Source: Pseudomonas helleri
Lineage (GTDB): Bacteria; Pseudomonadota; Gammaproteobacteria; Pseudomonadales; Pseudomonadaceae
Length of the DNA: 64,000 bases
Direction: 5' to 3'
Assembly: GCF_001043025.1 (NCBI RefSeq)
Contig: NZ_JYLD01000014.1
Span: 62,001-126,000, forward strand
The stretch's first letter is position 1; every line of letters starts with the position of its first letter. This document shows, piece by piece, positions 27,306 through 35,887 of this stretch. The notes below the pieces were generated by a model. That model saw only the letters and a program-made list of their open reading frames with translations, had not been told where the DNA came from and made no database searches. The position numbers and the translations under genes were made by a program.

Positions 27306-28193
27306 ATGCAAGCCGCCAACCCGCGTCGCGGGTACATTCTGGGCCTCAGCGCCTATATCATCTGGGGCCTGTTCCCACTCTATTTCAAACTGCTGGAAAG
27401 CGTGCCCGCCGCCGAAATCATCGTCAGCCGCGTGCTCTGGTCAGCGCTGTTTGGCTCGCTGCTGTTGCTGGTATGGAAGCACCCCGGCTGGTGGCAAGAG
27501 CTGCGCGACAACCCCAAACGCCTCGCCGTGCTCAGCGGCAGCGGCCTGTTGATCGCCATCAACTGGCTGACCTATGTGTGGGCGGTGAACAACGACCGCA
27601 TGCTCGAAGCCAGCCTGGGTTACTACATCAACCCGCTGGTCAACGTGCTGCTCGGGATGTTGCTGCTGGGTGAGCGCCTGCGCCGCCTGCAATGGATTGC
27701 CGTGGGCCTGGCCGCCATCGGTGTGGCCGAGCAAGTGTGGCAAGCCGGCAGCCTGCCGTGGGTGTCGCTGGTGCTGGCGCTGACCTTTGGCTTTTACGGG
27801 CTGATCCGCAAGCAGGCGCCGGTCAAGGCCTTGCCGGGGCTGGTGGTCGAAACCTGGATTCTGGTGCCCATCGCCATCGGCTGGCTGCTGATGCACCCCG
27901 AGGCCAACAGTGCCCACGCCGATTTCTGGGCCACCTCACAAGCCTGGTTGCTGGTGGCCGCAGGCCCGGCCACATTAATCCCGCTGGTGTGCTTCAACGC
28001 GGCCACGCGCCACCTGCCCTACACCACCATCGGCTTTATGCAGTACGTCGCGCCCACCCTGGTGCTGATTCTTGCCGTGTGGGTGTTTGGCGAACACTTG
28101 TCCGAGAGCACCCTGATCGCCTTTATGTTCATTTGGGCGGGCCTTGTGGTGTACAGCATTGACGCCTGGCTGAGCCTGCGCAAAAAAGCCTGA
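27306..28193 (+). CDS. rarD: RarD, EamA-family inner-membrane transporter
   Basis: 295 residues with about ten hydrophobic segments, the DMT/EamA ten-helix pattern. RarD signatures include GLSAYIIWGLFPLYFKLL, NWLTYVWAVNN and GYYINPLVNVLLG. The name comes from a chloramphenicol-sensitivity link; its substrate is unknown. Start at ATG 27306 with AAGGAT upstream. A clean terminator follows. Confidence 0.9.
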   Translation: MQAANPRRGYILGLSAYIIWGLFPLYFKLLESVPAAEIIVSRVLWSALFGSLLLLVWKHPGWWQELRDNPKRLAVLSGSGLLIAINWLTYVWAVNNDRMLEASLGYYINPLVNVLLGMLLLGERLRRLQWIAVGLAAIGVAEQVWQAGSLPWVSLVLALTFGFYGLIRKQAPVKALPGLVVETWILVPIAIGWLLMHPEANSAHADFWATSQAWLLVAAGPATLIPLVCFNAATRHLPYTTIGFMQYVAPTLVLILAVWVFGEHLSESTLIAFMFIWAGLVVYSIDAWLSLRKKA

Positions 28194-28199
28194 CCTGAA

Positions 28200-28235
28200 C
28201 CCCGTGGGAGCACGCCCGCTCCCACGGGGTTTTTA
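28200..28235 (+). terminator. Intrinsic terminator of rarD
   Basis: Stem CCCCGTGGGAGC / GCTCCCACGGGG with loop ACGCCC, followed by TTTTTA. It lies 6 bases after the stop. The stem resembles a class II REP core. Confidence 0.9.
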
Positions 28236-28523
28236 TGGGCCTGCTTATAAAATTGTGTACTGTTTTTAGAATTATCTGGAACAACCTGCACTTTTCTTGA
28301 GAACATCCTGTTCTTCTACGTGACCGATAGCTTAATAAAAGTCGCAGAACGACGTAGTTAGTCTGATTTTCACATCGGCAAATGATCATGTAGTATGCCT
28401 CGGCGACCACTACATAATTGGCAACAAGGTCGGTCAATGCGTCTGCTTTACCCCGTATGACCCCGCTGCGGCGGTGTTTTGAGAAGCGCTCCAGGCTTTA
28501 AATAAAAATGAGTGAGGCAAGCA
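28236..28523 (+). promoter_or_regulatory. AT-rich upstream region of glcB with an AGAACA-TCC-TGTTCT dyad
   Basis: No gene seen. The region holds a perfect dyad, AGAACA (28300-28305) and TGTTCT (28309-28314), about 210 bases before the start. Another small palindrome (CCCGCTGCGGCGG) lies closer to the start. The dyad is a candidate regulator site; the regulator is unknown. Confidence 0.4.
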
Positions 28524-30701
28524 ATGACTGAACACGTTCACGTCGGTGGCCTGCAGGTCGCCAAAGTCCTGTTCGACTTCGTCAACAACGAAGCCATCCC
28601 CGGTACCGGCCTCAACGCCGACCAGTTCTGGGCCGGTGCCGATAAGGTCATTCATGACCTGGCCCCCAAGAACAAAGCACTGCTCGCCAAACGCGATGAT
28701 TTGCAGGCGCGCATCGACGCCTGGCACCAGGCGCAGGCCGGTAAGGCCCATGACGCCGTGGCTTACAAAGCCTTCCTACAAGACATTGGGTATCTGCAGC
28801 CAGAAGCCGCAGATTTCCAGGCAACGACGCAAAACGTCGATGACGAAATCGCCCGCATGGCTGGCCCACAGTTGGTGGTGCCGGTGATGAATGCGCGCTT
28901 TGCCCTCAACGCCTCGAACGCCCGCTGGGGTTCGCTGTACGACGCGTTGTACGGCACCGATGCCATCAGCGAAGCCGATGGCGCCGAAAAGGGCAAAGGC
29001 TACAACAAGGTCCGTGGCGACAAGGTCATTGCCTTCGCCCGCGCCTTTCTTGACGAAGCCGCGCCGCTGGCCAGCGGTTCGCACGTTGACACCACGGCTT
29101 ACGCCATCGTTGACGGCGCCTTGCAGGTCACCCTCAAAGACGGCGCCAGCAGCGGCCTGCGCGACACCGCGCAACTGATCGGCTACCACGGCTCGGCCGC
29201 GGCACCGACCGCTGTGCTGCTCAAACACAACGGCCTGCACTTCGAGATCCAGATCGACGCCACCAGCCCGGTCGGTAAAACCGATGCGGCAGGCGTCAAA
29301 GACGTGCTGATGGAAGCTGCGCTGACCACCATCATGGACTGCGAAGACTCGGTTGCCGCGGTCGACGCCGATGACAAAGTGGTGATCTACCGCAACTGGC
29401 TCGGCCTGATGAAGGGCAACCTGAGCGAGCAAGTGACCAAGGGCGGCGAAACCTTCACCCGCACCATGAACCCGGACCGCGAGTACACCGCGCCCAATGG
29501 CGGCACCGTCAGCCTGCATGGCCGTTCGCTGTTGTTCGTGCGTAACGTGGGCCACCTGATGACCATCGACGCGATCCTCGACAAGGACGGCAACGAAGTC
29601 CCTGAAGGCATCCTCGACGGCCTGCTGACTAGCCTGGCGGCCATCCACAGCCTCAACGGCCAGGCCTCGCGCAAAAACAGCCGCACCGGTTCGGTGTACA
29701 TCGTCAAACCGAAAATGCACGGGCCTGACGAAGCCGCCTTCACCAACGAGCTGTTCGGGCGCATCGAAGACGTGCTCAAGCTGCCACGCAACACGCTCAA
29801 AGTCGGGATCATGGACGAAGAGCGCCGCACCACCGTCAACCTCAAGGCGTGCATTAAAGCCGCCAGCGAGCGCGTGGTGTTCATCAACACCGGCTTCCTG
29901 GACCGTACCGGCGACGAGATCCACACCTCCATGGAAGCCGGGCCGATGGTGCGCAAGGCTGACATGAAAGCCGAGAAGTGGATTTCGGCCTACGAAAACA
30001 ACAACGTCGACGTGGGTTTGAGCACCGGCCTGCAAGGCCGTGCGCAAATCGGCAAAGGCATGTGGGCAATGCCCGACCTGATGGCGGCGATGCTGGAACA
30101 GAAAATAGCTCACCCGCTGGCCGGGGCCAACACCGCTTGGGTGCCATCGCCGACCGCCGCTGCCTTGCACGCGCTGCATTACCACAAGGTCGACGTGTTC
30201 GCGCGTCAGGCCGAACTGGCCAAGCGCGCCCCGGCCTCGGTGGACGACATCCTGACCATCCCGCTGGCCGTGAACCCGCAGTGGACGCCTGAGCAGATCC
30301 AGAACGAACTGGATAACAACTCACAAGGCATTCTGGGTTACGTGGTGCGCTGGATCGATCAGGGCGTGGGCTGTTCGAAAGTGCCGGACATTCATGACGT
30401 CGGCCTGATGGAAGACCGTGCGACGCTGCGTATTTCCAGCCAGCACATCGCCAACTGGCTGCGTCACGGCATCGTCAGCGAGACCCAAGTGCTTGAAAGC
30501 CTCAAGCGCATGGCCCCGGTGGTTGACCGCCAGAACGCCAACGACGCGCTGTACCGTCCATTGGCACCGAACTTCGACAGCAACATCGCCTTCCAGGCGG
30601 CGGTCGAGTTGGTGATCGAAGGCACTAAACAGCCAAACGGCTACACCGAGCCGGTGTTGCACCGTCGTCGTCGTGAGTTCAAGGCTAAAAACGGCCTGTA
30701 A
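28524..30701 (+). CDS. glcB: Malate synthase G
   Basis: 725 residues, the length of the monomeric G form. It condenses glyoxylate with acetyl-CoA to malate, in the glyoxylate shunt and glycolate use. The family blocks are clear: MDCEDSVAAVDADDK (metal and catalytic acids), LHGRSLLFVRNVGHLM, KMHGPDEAAF, GIMDEERRT and GKGMWAMPDLM. Start at MTEHVHVGGLQVAK (28524), with GAGGCAAG upstream. Confidence 0.97.
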   Translation: MTEHVHVGGLQVAKVLFDFVNNEAIPGTGLNADQFWAGADKVIHDLAPKNKALLAKRDDLQARIDAWHQAQAGKAHDAVAYKAFLQDIGYLQPEAADFQATTQNVDDEIARMAGPQLVVPVMNARFALNASNARWGSLYDALYGTDAISEADGAEKGKGYNKVRGDKVIAFARAFLDEAAPLASGSHVDTTAYAIVDGALQVTLKDGASSGLRDTAQLIGYHGSAAAPTAVLLKHNGLHFEIQIDATSPVGKTDAAGVKDVLMEAALTTIMDCEDSVAAVDADDKVVIYRNWLGLMKGNLSEQVTKGGETFTRTMNPDREYTAPNGGTVSLHGRSLLFVRNVGHLMTIDAILDKDGNEVPEGILDGLLTSLAAIHSLNGQASRKNSRTGSVYIVKPKMHGPDEAAFTNELFGRIEDVLKLPRNTLKVGIMDEERRTTVNLKACIKAASERVVFINTGFLDRTGDEIHTSMEAGPMVRKADMKAEKWISAYENNNVDVGLSTGLQGRAQIGKGMWAMPDLMAAMLEQKIAHPLAGANTAWVPSPTAAALHALHYHKVDVFARQAELAKRAPASVDDILTIPLAVNPQWTPEQIQNELDNNSQGILGYVVRWIDQGVGCSKVPDIHDVGLMEDRATLRISSQHIANWLRHGIVSETQVLESLKRMAPVVDRQNANDALYRPLAPNFDSNIAFQAAVELVIEGTKQPNGYTEPVLHRRRREFKAKNGL

Positions 30702-30716
30702 AACCTCGTACCCCCC

Positions 30717-30784
30717 TGTAGGAGCGAGCTTGCCTCGCGATCTTTTAGAAGATCAAAAGATCGCGAGGCAAGCTCGCTCCTACA
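30717..30784. repeat. REP/REPIN palindrome, class I, reaching into the response-regulator 3' end
   Basis: Perfect inverted repeat between the convergent glcB and response-regulator genes. Its last five bases are the final codons and stop region of the latter. Confidence 0.9.
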
Positions 30785-31220
30785 GATTCAGTTCTTTTTT
30801 GATCAAATCCAGCAGCTTGGGCGGGTCGATGGGCTTGAGCAGAAAGTCCAGCACGTTCAAGTGCATCGCTTCAATCGCGTCCCGTACCTCTGCATCCCCC
30901 GACATGATGATGATCGGCAGCTCAGCGCGTTCCGACTCGCGTACCTGGCGGATCAGGTGCAAACCGTCGTGGGGCTCCATGCGCAAATCGGTCAGCATCA
31001 GGCCAATCGGCAAGGCTGAATCCAGCAGCGCCAGCGCCTGCGTGCCATTGCTGGCGGTCGCGCAGTCAATCCCGTGCAGCGACAGCAGCTCTGCCAGCAA
31101 CTCGCGGGCAAGCGGGTCATCTTCGACGATCAACACGCACTGCTCTGCCGGAGCAGGGGCTTGCATCACCTCGCTCAAGAGTTCACGTTCGGCGTCGGTC
31201 AGAATGTCGTGTTCGCTCAT
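30780..31220 (-). CDS. Receiver-only response regulator
   Basis: 146 residues: a single REC domain with a 28-residue N-terminal extension. Acidic pair in LIVEDDPLAR, phospho-acceptor Asp in MLTDLRM, and Lys in LLKPIDP are all present. No output domain and no kinase gene nearby, so it may be a phosphate relay or act through protein contacts. REC domains with this C-terminal LLDLIKKELNL helix often pair with hybrid kinases. Its stop coincides with a REP palindrome. Confidence 0.88.
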   Translation of the reverse strand: MSEHDILTDAERELLSEVMQAPAPAEQCVLIVEDDPLARELLAELLSLHGIDCATASNGTQALALLDSALPIGLMLTDLRMEPHDGLHLIRQVRESERAELPIIIMSGDAEVRDAIEAMHLNVLDFLLKPIDPPKLLDLIKKELNL

Positions 31221-31488
31221 ACCCGTCTCAAAAACTGCCCCCGGTTAAAAACCAAGCGGTTCAGTCAGTTATCCCGCAATGCGATCAATGTGCACCTAGC
31301 TAAGCCTATTTCCAAGTAGGGCCGGTCTGAAAAATGTAAAAAGCCCGCACGTTGTCGAAAAACACAGCCACCAGACAGGTTTCCTAGACTTACGTCCAAT
31401 GGGCACCCGCGTGCAGACAACCGAGCATGAAGGCCAGCAGGGGCCACGCCCCGTGATAACAACAACGGCTAATCATGCGGTATCGGTA

Positions 31489-33423
31489 ATGAGCAAATCG
31501 GATGCGTTTCTCCAGGCAGGTCGAACGGCGGTGTTGCAAAACATCCACGGCACCATGCAGTTCTTGCAGCGGTTCCCGCCCTTTAACCAAATGGAAAACA
31601 CTCACCTGGCCTTCCTGGTTGAACAGTGCCAACTGCGTTTCTATGGTCCCGGTGACAGCATCATTCGGCCCGAAGACGGCCCGGTCGAGCATTTCTATAT
31701 CGTCAAACAAGGCCGCGTCATCGGCGAGCGCACGCACCAGGGCGCCAGCGTGGTCGAAACCACCTTTGAAATCACCGCTGGCGAGTGTTTCCCTCTCGCC
31801 GCCCTGCTGGGTGAACGGGCCACTCGCACAGAACACTTGGCCGCTGAAGACACCTTCTGCCTGCAACTGAACAAAGCCGCGTTTATCAAAGTGTTTGCCC
31901 TGTCCGAAGAGTTCCGCGATTTCGCCTTGCGCGGGGTCAGCAGCCTGCTCGACAAGGTCAACCGGCAAGTGCAGCAAAAAGCAGTCGAAACCCTCGGCAC
32001 CCAATACTCGCTCAACACCCGCCTGGGCGAATTGGCCATGCGCCACCCGGTCACCTGTAGCCCGCAGACCGCCCTGCGCGAAGCCGTGCGCCTGATGCAT
32101 GAGCAACAAGTGGGCAGCATCGTGATCGTTAACGAACACAAGGCGCCGCTGGGCATTTTCACCCTGCGCGATTTGCGTCAGGTGGTGGCCAACGGCATTG
32201 AAGATTTTGATCAGGCCATCGACGCGCACATGACCGCCGGGCCGTTTTACCTGTCACCCGATCACAGTGCCTTCGACGCCGCCATTGCCATGACCGAACG
32301 GCACATCGCCCACGTGTGTCTGGTCAAGGAACAGCGCCTGTGCGGCGTGGTCTCCGAGCGCGACTTGTTCTCGCTGCAACGGGTCGATCTGGTGCACCTG
32401 GCCCGCACCATCCGCCATGCGCCACGGCTGGACACCCTGATCAACCTGCGCGGCGAAATCAGCCAGTTGGTAGAGCGCATGCTGGCCCACGGCGCTTCAT
32501 CCACCCAAATCACCCACATCATCACCCTGCTCAACGACCACACCGTGTGCCGCGTGATTGAGCTGGTACTGGCCGAGCGTGGCGACCCCGGCGTGCCGTT
32601 CACCTGGCTGTGTTTCGGCAGCGAAGGCCGACGCGAGCAAACCCTGCACACCGACCAGGACAACGGCATCTTGTTCGAGGCCAAAGACGCCGCCCAAGCC
32701 GCCGATATCCGCCAGCGTCTGCTGCCCATCGCGCAGCAGATCAACCAGCACCTGGCGGCCTGCGGCTTCACCCTGTGCAAAGGCAACATCATGGCCGGCA
32801 ACCCCGAGCTGTGTTTGTCCCGCGCCGAATGGGCCCGGCGCTTCAGCGCATTTATTCGCGAGGCCACCCCGCAAAACCTGTTGGCCTCCAGCATCTACTT
32901 CGACCTGCGCGCCGTGTGGGGCGACGAACAGGGTTGCCAGCACCTGCGCCGCACGATCCTCACGCAAGTCGCCGACAACCGCTTGTTCCAGCGCATGATG
33001 GCCGACAACGCCCTGCGCCATCGCCCGCCCGTGGGCCGTTTTCGCGAGTTTGTGCTGGAGCGCAAAGGCGGCGACAAAGCCACCCTCGACCTCAAGGTGC
33101 AGGGCCTCGGCCCGTTCGTTGACGGTGCCCGCCTGTTGGCGCTGGCCCATGGTGTAGAGGCCATCAACACCCTTGAACGCCTGCGCCAGCTCACCACCCT
33201 GGGCGTGATCGAGCCGCTGGACGGCGCGGCCTACGAAGAGGCGTATCACTTTATTCAGCAGACCCGCATGCAACAGCATCAGTTGCAGACCCGGCAAAAC
33301 CGCCCGTACTCCAACCGAGTCGACCCCGACCAGTTGAACCAACTGGATCGGCGCATCCTGCGTGAAGCCCTGCGTCAGGCGCAGCGCCTGCAAAGCAGCC
33401 TGGCCCTGCGGTATCAGCTATGA
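31489..33423 (+). CDS. cNMP-binding / CBS-pair / DUF294 putative nucleotidyltransferase
   Basis: About 644 residues. Domains in order: cyclic-nucleotide-binding-like (about 30-150), two CBS domains (about 175-300), DUF294 nucleotidyltransferase-like core (GSEGRREQTLHTDQDNG near 400) and its C-terminal substrate-binding domain. GSxxRxExxxxxDxD resembles the GlnE/GlnD-type active site. I chose MSKSDAFLQAGR (31489) because similarity begins there; there is no good Shine-Dalgarno, and ATG 31399 is also in frame. It is coupled (ATGA) to an exonuclease gene. The target of the transferase is unknown. Confidence 0.83.
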   Translation: MSKSDAFLQAGRTAVLQNIHGTMQFLQRFPPFNQMENTHLAFLVEQCQLRFYGPGDSIIRPEDGPVEHFYIVKQGRVIGERTHQGASVVETTFEITAGECFPLAALLGERATRTEHLAAEDTFCLQLNKAAFIKVFALSEEFRDFALRGVSSLLDKVNRQVQQKAVETLGTQYSLNTRLGELAMRHPVTCSPQTALREAVRLMHEQQVGSIVIVNEHKAPLGIFTLRDLRQVVANGIEDFDQAIDAHMTAGPFYLSPDHSAFDAAIAMTERHIAHVCLVKEQRLCGVVSERDLFSLQRVDLVHLARTIRHAPRLDTLINLRGEISQLVERMLAHGASSTQITHIITLLNDHTVCRVIELVLAERGDPGVPFTWLCFGSEGRREQTLHTDQDNGILFEAKDAAQAADIRQRLLPIAQQINQHLAACGFTLCKGNIMAGNPELCLSRAEWARRFSAFIREATPQNLLASSIYFDLRAVWGDEQGCQHLRRTILTQVADNRLFQRMMADNALRHRPPVGRFREFVLERKGGDKATLDLKVQGLGPFVDGARLLALAHGVEAINTLERLRQLTTLGVIEPLDGAAYEEAYHFIQQTRMQQHQLQTRQNRPYSNRVDPDQLNQLDRRILREALRQAQRLQSSLALRYQL

Positions 33424-34130
33424 AGCTGTTTTCCTGGCTGCTGCCGCGTAAAGCCCCGATCCTAAGCCTTGCCCAGCAGCAACGCCTGTTGCGCCTGCCC
33501 GAGTCTGCCGGCCTGGGCGATCACGCGCTGCGCGCCCAGCGCTGGGTGGTGGTTGACCTGGAAACCAGCGGCCTGAACCTCAATCGCGACCAAGTGTTAT
33601 CGATTGGCGCGATGGTCATTGAAGACGGCGCCATAGACTTCAGCCAAACCTTTGAACGGACCATGTTGCGCACTGACAACCCGCTGAGCCCCAGCGTCTT
33701 GCTGCATGGCTTGGGGCCCAGTGCGATTGCTGCCGGCAGCGACCCGGCCGACGCCCTGCTGGACTTTATGGCGTTTGTCGGTGACAGCCCGCTGCTGGCC
33801 TTTCACGCCCCGTTCGACCAGCACATGCTCACCCGTGCGCTCAAAGACAGCCTGGGTTACCGCTTGCAACATGCCTTTATGGACGTGGCAGCCCTGGCGC
33901 CCATGCTCTGCACGCAGCATCAGGGCCGCGAGGCCGGGCTGGATCACTGGATCAAGCACTTCAACCTGTATGTCGAAGACCGCCACAACGCCAGCGCCGA
34001 CGCCCTGGCCACGGCGGAGCTGACGCTCATCCTGTTCAGCCGCGCCCGCGCCCAAGGCATCGACAGCCCCCAGGCCCTGCAACAGCGCCTCAACCAGTGG
34101 CAACGGCGCAAGATCATTCACAGCTTTTAA
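33420..34130 (+). CDS. DnaQ-like DEDDh 3'-5' exonuclease
   Basis: 236 residues. Exo I VVDLETSGLN, Exo II AFHAPFDQHML and Exo III HNASADALATAEL give the DEDDh set. It resembles the epsilon-type exonucleases but is not the replicative dnaQ. It overlaps the preceding CBS/DUF294 gene by 4 bases, a pairing common in proteobacteria that suggests a shared, still unclear role. Confidence 0.87.
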   Translation: MKLFSWLLPRKAPILSLAQQQRLLRLPESAGLGDHALRAQRWVVVDLETSGLNLNRDQVLSIGAMVIEDGAIDFSQTFERTMLRTDNPLSPSVLLHGLGPSAIAAGSDPADALLDFMAFVGDSPLLAFHAPFDQHMLTRALKDSLGYRLQHAFMDVAALAPMLCTQHQGREAGLDHWIKHFNLYVEDRHNASADALATAELTLILFSRARAQGIDSPQALQQRLNQWQRRKIIHSF

Positions 34131-34147
34131 GAGCGCCCCCATCCCTC

Positions 34148-34215
34148 TGTAGGAGCGAGCTTGTCTCGCGATCTTTTGAACATTTAAAAGATCGCGAGGC
34201 AAGCTCGCTCCTACG
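34148..34215. repeat. REP/REPIN palindrome, class I
   Basis: Inverted repeat 17 bases after the exonuclease stop, with one arm change (TTGTCTCGC). Confidence 0.88.
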
Positions 34216-34266
34216 GTTAGCCGATGAGCGTCAATTGCGCCGCCCGTTCCCCTCTGACACAATCGC

Positions 34267-34284
34267 GAATAATTATCGTTAGTT
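34267..34284 (+). promoter_or_regulatory. Fur-box-like site before the FecI-type sigma gene
   Basis: GAATAATTATCGTTAGTT resembles half to two thirds of the Fur consensus (GATAATGATAATCATTATC). It lies immediately upstream of the sigma gene start, which fits iron repression. Confidence 0.6.
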
Positions 34285-34289
34285 AAAAC

Positions 34290-34826
34290 TTGCCCTCGGT
34301 GCAGCCGTTGTCCTCACTCCAAAACCCTCAGCACGAACTGGTTGGCTCGCTTTACCGCGACCATCGCGTTTGGCTGCTGGCGTGGTTACGGCGCAATGTG
34401 GCGTGCCCGCAACGCGCCGAGGACTTGAGCCAGGACACCTTCGTGCGCCTGCTGGGTCGCAGCGAACTCAGCGCCCCGCGTGAGCCCCGGGCGTTTCTCG
34501 CGGCCATCGCCAAGGGCCTGCTGTTTGACTACTTTCGCCGCGCCGCCCTGGAGCAGGCGTACCTCAACGAATTGACGCTACTGCCCGAGGCCGAGCAGCC
34601 CTCGCCCGAAGAACAACACCTGATCCTCGAAGACCTCAAAGCCATCGACCGCCTGCTCGGCAAGTTGTCGAGCAAGGCCCGTGCGGCATTCTTATACAGC
34701 CGCCTCGATGGCCTGCCCCATGCCGACATCGCGCAGCGCCTGGGCGTGTCGGTGCCGCGTGTGCGTCAGTACTTGGCCCAAGGCATGCGCCAGTGCTACA
34801 TCGCGCTGTATGGCGAGCCGACGTGA
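34290..34826 (+). CDS. FecI-type extracytoplasmic-function sigma factor
   Basis: Up to 178 residues. Region 2 (HELVGSLYRDHRVWLLAWLRRN, RAEDLSQDTFVRLL) and region 4 (LPHADIAQRLGVSVPRVRQYLAQGMRQCYIAL) are clear. It should direct transcription of the receptor gene two places downstream when the siderophore is sensed. The start is uncertain: TTG 34290 or GTG 34299, both without a Shine-Dalgarno and close behind a Fur-like site. The stop overlaps the fecR-type start (GTGA). Confidence 0.88.
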   Translation: MPSVQPLSSLQNPQHELVGSLYRDHRVWLLAWLRRNVACPQRAEDLSQDTFVRLLGRSELSAPREPRAFLAAIAKGLLFDYFRRAALEQAYLNELTLLPEAEQPSPEEQHLILEDLKAIDRLLGKLSSKARAAFLYSRLDGLPHADIAQRLGVSVPRVRQYLAQGMRQCYIALYGEPT

Positions 34827-35797
34827 GCGCGATCAGTTCCAAACCGGTGTCAGCCCGCGTGCTCGACGCGGCCATTGCCTGGCAACTGTGCCTGGACTGT
34901 GGCAATGGCAGCCCGGTGCAACAGGCCGAATTCGACAAGTGGTACGCCGCCAGCGAAGAGCACGCCCGCGCCTGGCAACAACTGGGCATGCTCGACCACC
35001 GCTTCAGCAGCACCAGCCTGGCCGCACGCAATGCCTTGCGTAACGCCCGCAGCGGCGTGCATCAGCGGGTGCGCAAACTCGGCAGCGGCCTGGCGAGCAT
35101 TGCGCTGGTGTGCGGGCTGGCCCTGTTCGCGGGCAAAAACTACCTGCCGTTGGATTACTGGATGGCCGACCAACGCACCGCCACCGGCGAGCAACGCCAG
35201 TTGCAACTGGCCGATGGCACCGTGATCAACCTCAACACCCACAGCGCGGTAGATGTTCAGTTTGATGGCGACACCCGGCGCATCATCCTGCAAGCCGGCG
35301 AGATCATGGTGCAGACCGGCCACGGCGACCCGCGACCCTTTGTCGTGCAAACCCGCGACGGCACCCTGCGGGCCTTGGGCACGCGGTTTATGGTCAAGCG
35401 CGAAGACGACGGCACACGCCTGAGCGTGCTGCAATCACGCGTGGCGGCGCACCCCGAAAACAGCGTTGAGGACGTCATCTTCAGCGCAGGCCAGCAAGTG
35501 CTCATGCACCGCGACCACCTCGGCCAAATGCTCACCGTCACCGCCGGGGCCGACGCCTGGACACGCGGCATGCTGGTGCTCGACAACGTGCGCCTGGCCG
35601 ACATGGTCGGCGAACTCAATCGCTACCACCGCGGGCATCTGGGCGTTGATCCGCGCGTGGCCGACCTGCGCATCACCGGCAGCTTCCCGCTGGACAACCT
35701 CGAGCTGGCGCTCAATGCCCTGCCGCCGATCCTGCCGGTCAAGGTCAAACAGCTCACCCCGTGGTGGATCACCGTCGCCCCGGCGCCAGAAAAATAA
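34823..35797 (+). CDS. FecR-family anti-sigma/sigma-regulator
   Basis: About 324 residues from GTG 34823. The N-terminal DUF4880 domain (AAIAWQLCLDCG, FDKWYAASEEHARAWQQL) should bind the sigma factor. One membrane segment lies near 90-105 (GLASIALVCGLALFAG), followed by the periplasmic FecR domain (VQTRDGTLRALGTRFMV) and a C-terminal STN-like part (VADLRITGSFPLDNLELAL). It relays the signal from the receptor plug to the FecI-type sigma. Confidence 0.9.
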   Translation: MSAISSKPVSARVLDAAIAWQLCLDCGNGSPVQQAEFDKWYAASEEHARAWQQLGMLDHRFSSTSLAARNALRNARSGVHQRVRKLGSGLASIALVCGLALFAGKNYLPLDYWMADQRTATGEQRQLQLADGTVINLNTHSAVDVQFDGDTRRIILQAGEIMVQTGHGDPRPFVVQTRDGTLRALGTRFMVKREDDGTRLSVLQSRVAAHPENSVEDVIFSAGQQVLMHRDHLGQMLTVTAGADAWTRGMLVLDNVRLADMVGELNRYHRGHLGVDPRVADLRITGSFPLDNLELALNALPPILPVKVKQLTPWWITVAPAPEK

Positions 35798-35856
35798 ATG
35801 CAGATTATTTTCAATTAGCCCTATCACTTTTCGCTGCTCGTTCGGCTCCTAGTCAT

Positions 35857-35875
35857 TGAGAACAATTTCCATTCA
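35857..35875 (+). promoter_or_regulatory. Fur-box-like site before the TonB-dependent receptor
   Basis: TGAGAACAATTTCCATTCA at 35857-35875 resembles the Fur consensus (GAGAATNATTNTCATT). It lies 12 bases before the receptor start. Confidence 0.55.
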
Positions 35876-35887
35876 GGAATCCGCCGA

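Noticed and set aside
28776..30185. 469-codon open frame antisense to glcB
   Set aside because: Shadow frame; malate synthase G is unambiguous.
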